Source of the DNA: Poa pratensis
Taxonomy: Eukaryota > Streptophyta > Magnoliopsida > Poales > Poaceae
DNA: 64,000 bases
Direction of reading: 5' to 3'
Assembly (NCBI GenBank): GCA_947311845.1
Contig: CAMZMU010000069.1
Location: 15,227,488 to 15,291,487 of the forward strand
Made by a program: the position numbers and the translations under genes. The notes beneath the pieces are model-generated. The model did not search any database. It was not told the origin of the DNA and saw nothing but the letters and a program-made list of their open reading frames with translations. How positions within the stretch are numbered: position 1 is the first letter of the stretch; every line of letters begins with the position of its first letter. Positions 22,107 through 31,900 of this stretch are shown piece by piece.

Positions 22107-23835
22107 CTAGTAATATTTAGTGCGGCGTCACGCCGCACCCTTGTTTTTTTTTTGCGTTGTATATGTTGTGAAGAAATAATGTTTTTTTTGTTGGACAGTA
22201 CAATTAGGGGAAAATGGTTTTAGTGAGCATTTATGGAACTTAAATTCGTAAGTAGGTGAAGTGCACTTACAACGCATACAAATATTAGATAATTCGAATT
22301 GTTTTAGTTGGCTTCAAATAAGTATCAATTATTTTTCTGGACATGTCGTTATAGTTTAGAATATTTCCATTTTTTAAGCAATTTGAAATGTTTGAGAATT
22401 ATTAATTTTTAAATTAAGTCGACGGTAGGGGGAAATGTACATTTACTCATTTGAACTCCATAGTTGGGTAAAAAAATTAAAATGAACTCCATATAATTGG
22501 AGCAAGTGCATATGGATTTGTTCCAAATTTTTACCAAATTTAGATGTGCAAGATTTTCATATTGCCGTACGCATTTCGCATTTATTTTTGTGGTAGTTTG
22601 GAATTTTTTTTGACAGTTTTTGGATGAAAAGATTTGAAGTTGTTGATTTCCAACTATTTATTCCAATTTGTGGAAACTATCCAAGTAATGTGGGGTGTAC
22701 TTATGAGCAATTGTTATTTCCAAATGTTTACCAAATTGAAATGCTTAAATATGGTTTCATTTTGCCATAGTTTATTCTTTTTTTTTGTGGCCATTTGGAA
22801 TTTTGTGATGACATTTTTTGGATGGAAAGATTTGATGTACATATATATTTTGGATTTTTTTTCCTAGCAAATTGAAATTTTCAAATGTGTTGTGTGTATC
22901 TTTTGAGCATTTTTTGTGTGTGTACATGTTCATGTATTACTCACATGTGTAAATACTGTGGTAGACAAAATCTAAGTTCCAAAATTATTGTTTGGTGTAG
23001 TGGGGTTGATTTTTGTTTTTTTAAGATTTGAATTTTTTTGGAAAATCTGTACTGAAATGGTTAAAAAAATTCTGTTGAAGTTCTGAAAAAAAAATCCGAG
23101 TCAGGCCGTGACAGACGCGTGGCGAGCGGCCCAGCCCACAAATCGGCCCACCTGCTCGGCCCAATGGCACGGTGATGTCATGGTGACGGCGTTGGTGGCG
23201 TGGATGTGCCGCGGCGGCGCCGAGCTCGCCGGCGGCGACTCGCTGCGTCCTAGGACGCGCGCGTGGATGGTCTAGAGGCGCGCAGACGCGGGGAACCCGT
23301 ACGCGGCGGTGCCGTGCCATTTGGTCGCCGGTGGCGTCGCCGGCGAGGGAAAAGGCGGCGGCGGACAGTGAGCTACGGCGGCGATGATTCCGCAGCGAGC
23401 GCGGCGCCCCGGCAAGCGGCGATCGGCGAGGAGGGCGAGGCGGCGACGGCGCACCTCGGCGTGAGCTTCGATCCGTGCGGGGAGGGGCGCAGAGGCGGGG
23501 CGGCGCGTGGGCGGCGGCGGCGGAGCTCCGGCTCGCGCGGTGGAGGGGGGGAGTTGTGCGGATGTTTTACACGGAGGTCGCTGAGGTTTACGCAATTTGC
23601 GAATAGGTCCATTTCTGCGTGGAAGTGTGGACTGCGGAGCAAGATGTGGATTAGTGAGGGGCTTTTCGAAAAAACATCACGGAGGCGTCGTGTGAGCCGC
23701 TGGATGAAGATTGGACGGCCCAGATCGTTGCGGAGGCACTGTAGATTTCCTACAGTAACCACTGTAGCTAATCTACAGTGGCCGGAGCGCTGAGGGGCCG
23801 TGAAATCCTTCCTCTTTCATATAGGTAGTATGGGG
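22107..23835 (-). mobile_element. Second Helitron-like element (right end uncertain)
   Basis: On the minus strand a perfect hairpin (GTGCGGCG/CGCCGCAC, 22120-22137) is followed by a 10-nt spacer and CTAG (22110-22107), with host A at 22106 on the plus strand. This is a Helitron 3' end. A possible 5' end, TCCCCATACTACCTATATGAAAG, lies at about 23835 on the minus strand, but the expected A|T border is not satisfied there. The interior has an AT-rich half with repeated CCAAATT/AAATTTG words and a GC-rich block (23100-23560) that may be captured sequence. Near 23759-23781 another hairpin (CCACTGTAG/CTACAGTGG) occurs. No Rep/helicase is visible. Confidence 0.45.
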
Positions 23836-25169
23836 AGCCAGTCAGTTCCAGTATAAACGAACTCAGATTCTTTTTTGCAAAACTAGGATACGGTGGTCTT
23901 TCACTGTTTGATTTTTTTTGGTTGTCAAAAAGAACTTTCATTAACTTTCATCAACAGAATTACAATCTTGCTCTATGAGACTTTTAGTGCACGTCAGGCC
24001 CGACAATCATAAGCAAATATAAACCATATTTGCAGTACGCCTTTTCAGCACCAATTTTAACAATTCGTAATCAAAACGCTATTCTTGTTACAAATATTAG
24101 GGTAGCATCCGCTTCACGAGGGTAAAGTCACACCACAAATGCAAAAGCTTTTCAAACAAAACGTGCAGATTCTTAAATCGTTTATGTGCTTTCATTTGTG
24201 TACGCCATGGGTAGTAACGACCGCCAGAGTTGAGTTTGTTGAGTATACAATGTTATTGGTATTCTCTGGCCTGATGCTGTCCCAGACGATGTATCGGTTA
24301 TTGTGGCTGCCAATTTGGCTATGCCTCTGGTTTAGTGGAATATGTTTAAAATTCAAAAAAAAAATGTTATTTGAGGACACATGACTGGTTTTATATATAA
24401 AAAAAATACAAGCATATGAAAGAACTGAATATGTACATGTCTAGTTTATGGTGGCCCTTTTCCTGGTAATTCAAAATGGAGTGCTACTATCTAAAATGCA
24501 TTCCTAATGTCAAAAATAAATCGGCAAAATTTACAACATGTACATGTGTAAAAAAACATGTCCTATGCGTGCAGACCAATTTTAGGGGAAAAGACATTTG
24601 TGCAAGGGGTGTGAAAAAAATTGTGCTCCAAATATCACTTTTCACGGAATTGTTTCTTTTTATATATATTCTAGGACACATGTTTTTTCTATATGAAAAT
24701 TCCAAGGCATATAAAAGGCACAAACATGCACAAAATTCTGCTTTTAAAAACAAGTTTTACGAATTTACCTTTTCGCCCAAGAGCATATGCTGAGAGGAGT
24801 CAAATGCCATACTTCCTTACATCTACTCACTCTGTTTCTGGAAAGAAGGCATATAAATTTTGTCCGAAGTCGAATAATATAATGTTTGGCAAATTTATAG
24901 TGAACAATCATCAGTTATAATACCATATTATATATAGTTACAGTTGCTGATAGTTTTTTTTTTATAAACTTGGTTCGAACATTACACTATTTTTCTCTTG
25001 GAAAAAAACATATGTCTCTTTTTAGGAATGAACAGAGTAGACCTTATTCACATTGATTGACTTGCATTGAAAATTCATTATTGTTTCTAGGAGGAAAAAA
25101 AGATAAGAGCACAAATTATAAAAGGACAATACTGATCTTTTACTCATGTACTTAATTCTTGTGTCGCAC
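23836..25169. other. AT-rich intergenic DNA with a possible LINE tail
   Basis: No gene is recognised. At 24186-24366 a plus-strand stretch ends WPDAVPDDVSVIVAANLAMP, a stop and then a run of A (24356-24366), which could be the 3' end of a 5'-truncated non-LTR element. At about 24820-24900 there are diverged Stowaway-like words. Neither is secure enough for a separate call. Confidence 0.3.
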
Positions 25170-25507
25170 TCTAAAAGGACAACTACATTGAAACACATGG
25201 AGTAAATGGCACGACATAACCATTGAATGCGAAGAAAAATGCAAAATAATTGGTCAACTTCACGTAAAAAAGTTATAGCAATGCTTTTGACCAAGTCTAA
25301 TTGACACTAGGTTTCATAAATTGTATTTTTCCCGTTAATTCACAAAATTTCGTGAGGATCAACACATCCTAGCATTTAAACTAGCATGTCATCATGGTAT
25401 TTATACCTTACCTTTCGATGTGCTACAATGTACTTAATCTTTTATGACCAATAAATGTTGAAATTGAGAAATGAAGATATTTTTTCCAAATTTATTACAC
25501 GAGCACA

Positions 25508-25838
25508 TCTATCATATCTCTTATAAAACAAAAATGTTTCTATCTCATGATGCAAGTTATCCACACCTGTTACTCTTTTAGCCAACCATTTGTCCATGTC
25601 ATCCTACTAACATTCATTATTTATTGTCTGTCTCTACATGCAAGTATCCACATCATCCTTTTCCTTTAGCCACTAAATTGTGCACATCATTCTTTTTTTG
25701 CCGTTCGAATGATAAGATCACACACCATCCGCTATGTAACTACAAAATTAAATCATGTGGTAGGAGAACACTGAAATTAGTTTCGCCAATCAAGTGAACT
25801 TTTTCTTACCCGCTGCAACGTGCGGGGTATCGTTCTAC
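25508..25838 (+). mobile_element. Short Helitron-like module 1
   Basis: It begins TCTATCATATCTCTTATAAAAC after host A (25507). It ends with hairpin CCCGCTGCAACGTGCGGG, a spacer and CTAC (25835-25838), a variant of CTRR, followed by T. There is no coding. The second copy of the surrounding unit (about 41893-41910) lacks this module and the next one and shows the uninterrupted A|T site. Confidence 0.65.
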
Positions 25839-25840
25839 TA

Positions 25841-26397
25841 TCTCTTATAATGTAAAACCCACTAACATGCACTCAATATTCATTATTTTTCTATCTCAAC
25901 ATGCAAAGTATTCACATCATCTATTCTCTATGTCCATGTCATCTCCACTAATATTTAATAACCACTATATGAAAACTACACATCATCCATTCATTAAACC
26001 ATCCAATTGTTCATATTAATAATTTATAATACACAGTTACACACTCATCTTTTTTTAATGTATTATACACACTCGTTACATCATCTATTCTCTTAGCCAA
26101 TCAATTGTCCATGTCATATCCACTAATATTTATTAGTCACTATATGCAAACTACACATCATCCATTCATTAAATCATCCAATTGTTCATATTAATAATTT
26201 ATAATACACACTCATATTTTTATACTGTATTATACACACTCATCTTGTGTCTATTAAATTTAGTATCTCCGACTATGATTAATTGAATTTTGCATATTAC
26301 TTTAGACAACATAATGTACCATACCTTTTATACCATTTTTCTTACACAACATAGTCCTTGAAGGGTTTCCCGCTGCAACGCGCGAGAAACCTTCTAG
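25841..26397 (+). mobile_element. Short Helitron-like module 2
   Basis: It begins TCTCTTATAATGTAAAACC and ends with hairpin CCCGCTGCAACGCGCGAG, a spacer and CTAG (26394-26397), followed by host T (26398). It lies head-to-tail with module 1. The interior has an imperfect tandem repeat: the words ACACATCATCCATTCATTAAA and CCAATTGTTCATATTAATAA occur twice, about 180 bp apart. It is non-coding. Confidence 0.65.
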
Positions 26398-26883
26398 TAA
26401 ATTTTAAAAGAAGGAAGTCTAAAATAGTTCCACAATTGCAAACTTGTAACCAACAAAATCAGCAAACACTAAGATTTCGAATAAAGAGAATATTAAAACT
26501 CTACATCTACAAGTGTGAGCATTATGCAAATAGTCGACTGACCAAAAATAAATTGCTATAACCAAAACAATAACTAACACAAGTAGTAATTTTTAAAGAG
26601 GGTGACTAAATAATGCATGTAAACCTGAGCATTAGTCATAGAGAACTAATATATACCTCATCAAAAGAAAATCCAATTTGCCAAACAATGAATATTCCGC
26701 TTAAAAAAATCACTATAAAAGTGGATATTTCTCCAAACCAGGAAAAAAACTAATTATGTTCTGGTCTGATACGACAATCTTGTTCCATGGTTTGCATGCA
26801 GTTTAGAGAAGATAAAAGACATGCACTTTAACAAATAATGCTTGCATGTAACCTCACATGATTTAAAACTAAATTATATAGTA

Positions 26884-27095
26884 ATCCCTCTATATAAGAC
26901 GCATGCAATTTACATGTTTTACGTTTGACCAAGCATTATTATAAGTAGATGGAGATTATTTGATAAATAATTTATATCATAAAAATATTTTTCAATAGTA
27001 ATCAAAGGATATCAATTTTGTGCAAAATAATCGATATGTTGTTACTTAATTTTTCCGTCAAAGCGTGTGCACCTTATAAATCCAAAACGAGGGAG
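26884..27095. mobile_element. Stowaway-like MITE
   Basis: About 212 bp bounded by ATCCCTCTATATAAGACG and CCAAAACGAGGGAG, imperfect inverted ends typical of grass Stowaway elements. TA flanks both sides (26882-26883 and 27096-27097). Confidence 0.55.
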
Positions 27096-27329
27096 TATGT
27101 GATTATGAGAAGATATCTCGTACAACGGAGCAAATACCATCTCTTTTTCATGAATAGCCATCTCGTATCTAAGAAAAGACATGGCTCTTCTTTTCGTTTG
27201 TGCAATCACATTAAGTGGCATTGTCAAGATAGCATTAGTATACACGTTACAAGTATTACATTCATATTACGTGTGGCTGAATTTCGTAAGCCGAACACAT
27301 TTCTCAAGACATGGATGTGCTCAAATTCC

Positions 27330-28146
27330 GGGTGAGAACCCTGCATCAGCTTGGCTGCTGCCGGTGGCAGCAATGTCTTTTGGCATCGTTTCCTCGCTGG
27401 AGGTGTCGTTGTGGAGCTTGAGTACCCTTGGCTCGTTGCATGGTGGTTTCTGGGTGAAAACCCATGGTTCGGCTTGCCGATCGGATGACGGTGTTGTGCC
27501 CTCGACAACACATTCTCCCTGGAGGCATCATCTTGGAGATCACCGATGGCTTTTGCTGCTGCTTGGGGTTGTTGGTGCTGCATCTGGTGGTGTTGGTGCG
27601 GCCAACTTGGGGCCGACGGTGGTGTGTATCTTCTTCGGCAGGCCTTCGCGTGGTCTCGGCCACATGGATGTGCTTGCCCAAGACCCTCCAGTGGTTGCTG
27701 TTGCGGTGTGGGAGCTTCGTGCTCTTGGTGGCGTCTCGGCTCACCTTTGCTCAATGACGACACAATGTATGTCTCCCCCACCTGCTATTCGTCTCGACCT
27801 CTGTGGCGGAGCTCCCTGTCTAGGGTAGTGCTAGGCTTGACACTCGACGATGATGGTGGTGCTCCTGAGTTGTGCCTGGGGTTTGAGTCGCACACCGGTG
27901 CGGTGCGTGAGGCTGATTGCCGAGTCTTGGCATTGTGATCCCTCGACTGCACCCCTCACCTCTTGTGTCTCTTGGTGGCTCTTGTTGTTCCATCTTCTAG
28001 TTGTATTTTTTCATGTATTTTCATTGTTTTCTCTTCCCCTGTATCCTCCTGTACAATTTCTATCTGTTGTAAGAACATAGCCCGTCAGTCTCTTTCGATG
28101 AATATAACAACCGGTGGGGAGCAATCCTCCCGTCTTCCTCGAAAAA
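27330..28146 (+). mobile_element. Probable 3' part of a non-LTR element
   Basis: This GC-richer block in AT-rich DNA ends with GATGAATATAACAACCGGTG, a C/T-rich tail (CCTCCCGTCTTCCTCG) and a run of A (28141-28146), the usual 3' end of a 5'-truncated retroposon. It has overlapping open frames on both strands, none with a recognised domain. Unit 2 has no counterpart, so it inserted after the duplication or was lost there. A captured host segment is an alternative. Confidence 0.35.
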
Positions 28147-28309
28147 AGTACTACTAAAGAAGAACAAACAGGCAATCACAAACACCAGTAACCGATAAGA
28201 AAATTGAAGATATTTATAATTTTTAAAAGTGAAGGACTAAATGTTCCTTTTTTGTAAACATGATCTTTAATCAAAGAAAAAAGAAAACTGAAATATCCAC
28301 ACTTAGAAA

Positions 28310-28480
28310 GAAGACCAATAATGGAACAGGGCAAAAAGGCTGCGACATAGCCGTAAGTAAAAAAACTCTAGCCAAAACCGCTCGCCGACGTGTTGGTTCC
28401 ACAACCTTTTACCGCTTCTCCCAACTGTCCTCCATTACTCTCCGAAGACAAAGTAATTGGTATGAAAAGGTGTGGTAAAT
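28310..28480 (+). promoter_or_regulatory. Displaced PIAL promoter-like segment
   Basis: The words AACAGGGCAAAAAGGCTGCG, AACCGCTCGCCGACGTG and GGTTCC match the segment just upstream of the copy-2 start (56240-56345, AACCGGGAAAAAAGTCCGCG, CTCCGCTCGCCGGCGCG). In unit 1 it is pushed about 300 bp further from the gene by a piece of duplicated upstream DNA (28500-28815). The function as promoter is inferred from conservation between the copies. Confidence 0.35.
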
Positions 28481-28554
28481 GCCATCACAGGATTTATGCC
28501 TAACCATTTGAAGGGTTACAATATATCGAATTTTTGAAATTGAGAGGTGAACAT

Positions 28555-28815
28555 ATTTTTCTCCGACATTTTTTACCCGAGAACATATAAATTTTAAAGA
28601 AAGAAGGCTAAAAGTAGTTCCGCAACTGCAAACTTGTAACCAAGAAATCAGCCAACATTTGTATTAAGACTCTACATTTAAATGGCTCGAACTAAAAAAT
28701 GACTAAAGGAAGCAGTAGTAATTTGTAAAGAGGGCGACTAAATAATCTAGATAAACGTGAGCATTACTCAAAGAGAGCCAATATCTACCATCAAAAGAAA
28801 AACCGATATCAGTTG
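28555..28815 (+). repeat. Local copy of the unit's upstream sequence
   Basis: The words AAATTTTAAAGAAAGAAGG, AGTTCCGCAACTGCAAAC and CATCAAAAGAAAA match 26396-26670 and 41905-42110. This third copy sits directly upstream of the PIAL copy-1 leader and also lacks the Helitron-like modules, so it gives a second empty site. Confidence 0.6.
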
Positions 28816-28963
28816 CCCACGGCCACTTCCCCGTAAACTCCGTGCACTTTCTCTCCTCGTCATCTGTGTCGCCACAATCACAACCGCGCCACCTTCCTGC
28901 TACGAGTACTCGCCATTCTACCCCCGCCATTTCGCCTCTCGAGGAGAGAGACGCGCGGCCAGC

Positions 28964-31900
28964 CATGGCGGGCGGCGCGGCCCTAGCACCATTGCTCCCG
29001 CCGTCGGCCCCGGCCCCGTCGCAGCAGCAGGCCAAGGAGAAGCTGCAGAAGACGGTGGCCATGGCCGCGCTCCACCTGCAGGACATCGGCGACCGCATCA
29101 ACGGCCACTTCCGCGGCGGCCCTAACACGCTCCCGCCCGCCAACCTCAACCGCCTCGTCAACGCCTTTGCCAGGTCCGTATGCCCACCCACATCCGCGGG
29201 TCCCGGCACTGTCCCGCGTAATTTTACTTTTGCGCGTGTGCTTGCAGAGGGATCGATTACGCGCTCTTGGGCGGCGATGTTCCTAAGTTCGCGGCGGAAA
29301 TACCCGACACTGTGAGGAAGGTAAAATTGTGTTAGAACAGTCTCCTCGACTGCCTTCGTCTTTTACTAACTGCTCCATACAACTGATGTTAGTTATTATG
29401 GCATAATTGTTCTTCTTAGTGTTACCGGTTTTGCTAATTCTCAGCTAGCTAAGAACTAAGAGCATCTCCAACCGGTCACCTCATTATCTCCCTATTTGTC
29501 TTGGTGGAGAGACTAAGGGTGTGTTTGGTTCAGTGGCTATGAAAAAGTGATTGGATACCCCAACCACCTGGTTGGTGGTAACCACTTTTCATGTTTGGTT
29601 GTGTGGGTTGGTTAGCCAAGTTTCGTGTTTGGTTGAAATGATAAAAAGTGGTTATGGGCAGCCATGGTTTGAGGTGTGGGGTGATATGGTAATCTCTTTG
29701 ATATGATGGTGAGAATACCCTCACAACATGAGCTTTGGCTACATAATCAATTAAAATATGGTATGAATAATAAGAATTTCGAAAATATAATATATTTTGA
29801 TTCCATTTAGACACGAAGAAACAAAAATTTCAGCACCATGATTCAATAACGCAGACAATTTCCAAATAGAACATGTCATAGTGAGAGCAGCGTTTTGGAG
29901 GACGAATTTTTTTCTATTTGGAAATTGTTTGTGCTATTGAAGCATGATGCTGAAATTTTTGTTTCTTCGTGTCTAAATGGAACGTGATGTCAAAATATAT
30001 TATATTTTCGAAATTCTTATTATTCATACCATACTTTAATCAATTATATAGCCAAATCTTATGTTGTGAGGGTATTCTCACCATCATATCAAAGAGGTTA
30101 CCATATCGCCCCACACCTCAAACCATGGCTACCCATAACCACTTTTTATCACTTCAACCAAACACAAAACTTGGCTAACCAACCCACACAACCAAACATG
30201 AAAAGTGGTTACCACCAACCAGGTGGTTGGGGGTACCCCCAGCCACTTTTTCATAGCCACTAAACCAAACACACCCTAAGGCAACCCCAAAGGGGCGACC
30301 CATTTAGTTCTCTCGCGTCTGTGTCCGCGTGGCCAAAAATCAAACCCCAACGGCTCGACGCAAACAGACCGTTGTCCGTTTTTCAGTCCGCGACAACCCA
30401 TTCTCGGCCCAAATTTGGGTCAGGTTTGCGTCGGCTCCGGACACGCGCGAACCGCAACTTTGTCCTCGCCTCCGCCCCTGGCCCACCCACCAGCGGCACA
30501 CTATTCCCACTCCGGCCTTTCCTTTCCCAAACCAAGCTCCATCTCCTGCCCTAGCCATGGCTGACTCAGCCGCCACCGACCCCGCTGGAGATGAGGCCGA
30601 CCATACCGTGGCCGTGGATGTCGCGGCTGACCCCACCAAGAAGCCAAACAAAGAGCTCACCCCGGCGCAGATGGCCAACGAGACGATGAAGCGGGGCGCC
30701 CGAAGGAAGAGGGTGAGGGCAACCGAACAATCCGCCGCCGTCGAGGCCAAGGCAAAGGGCAAGGCCGATGACAACGAGGCCATCGTCGCCGGAGCGGTGC
30801 AAGTCGCCCTCCTCATGCTAGGCATGGCACCGCCCGCAGCCGTGGCCCCAACCACGGCGGCAATCTCCAACGCCTCTGTGACCCGGCAGCCCAAGTCGAA
30901 GGGCTCCGTGTTGACGACGCCATCGCCTGCGTATGGCTACCTTCCCGCAAGTGTGCCGTCGGTGATTCAAGGACAAACGCCCTGTTCCCTTGATCTCAAT
31001 GCCGTGTCTGTGCAACTGCCCTACTCGTCACCTAGGTCTACCAGGGAGAATGGCCAGGAAAAATAGGACCAGGACAATTATGGCCGGAACCATTGCTATC
31101 TTTATTTGATCGAATGTGCGAAATGATAAAAAAATGCAAAATCCGGACAGAGCCGACCAAATGGGTCGCCCTGTTAGGTGCAGTGGCCTCGGAAGGGCGG
31201 AGATGGGCCGGACTCCTGTCCGTTTGGTGACGGACAAAACACGGACAAAAAGGGTGTCCGTTTGAGTTGCCCTAAGGATGACTCCAACGGGGTGACCCAA
31301 ACGGACACGCGTTTGGTACGTTTGCGTCGGCAAATGGACGCACGTCCGGCCCAGGTCCACCCCTTTCTGGCCACTGCGCCCAACGGGCCGACGCATTGAG
31401 TCCGCCGCGGCCAGGGTTTTGAGGGGTTTTGGAGTATTTTGATCAATTTCACAAATTCGATCACATTTAATCATCTAAACAATCAAATAAAACATAGATT
31501 GACATAGTAAATCAACCATAGCATATTGTACCAAATGAATATTGCCATGCCGGCATACAACACCAAAATCACACCAAATTCTGGGCCTCATTGGCCATGT
31601 TTTTTTCGGCCATCTAGGCGGACAATTGCGTTCCGCGCGCGTCCGCGGCCGACGCAAACCTGACCCAAATTTGGGCCACGAATGGGTCGCAGCGGACAGG
31701 AGAACGGACGCGCGGTCCGTTTGCGTCGCCCCGTTGGGCCGTGTTTTTGGCTCCAGCGGACAGGAACGGAGGCACACGGACTCGATGCGTCGCCCCGTTG
31801 GAGTCATCCTAAAATAGCCTATCCAACCGGTCCCCGTCCCTATGTGTCCGGCTGTCCGGCTCCCCCATAGTCAAATGGGCTGAGTAAGGGTGCCTAGACA

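Larger units (their letters stand above)
25170..26750 (+). repeat. Upstream flank of PIAL unit 1, duplicated at unit 2
   Basis: From about 25170 (GGACAACTACATTGAAAC) the sequence matches 41575-42180 base by base with scattered changes, once the inserted elements at 25508-26397 are removed. Past the 13.2-kb element the match resumes at about 55510. Another, partial copy of the middle part lies at 28555-28815. This shows that the tandem duplication unit includes several kilobases upstream of PIAL. Confidence 0.7.

Noticed and set aside
25841..26397. CRISPR-like array suggested by repeated words
   Set aside because: The repeats are two imperfect long copies in a Helitron-like module of a plant genome, with no regular spacers.
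27181..27938. Overlapping 130-215-codon frames on both strands
   Set aside because: No domain, mutually overlapping, absent from the duplicated unit, and located in a probable retroposon 3' end.
29530..30263. Matching short ORFs on opposite strands
   Set aside because: They are mirror images produced by the foldback MITE.
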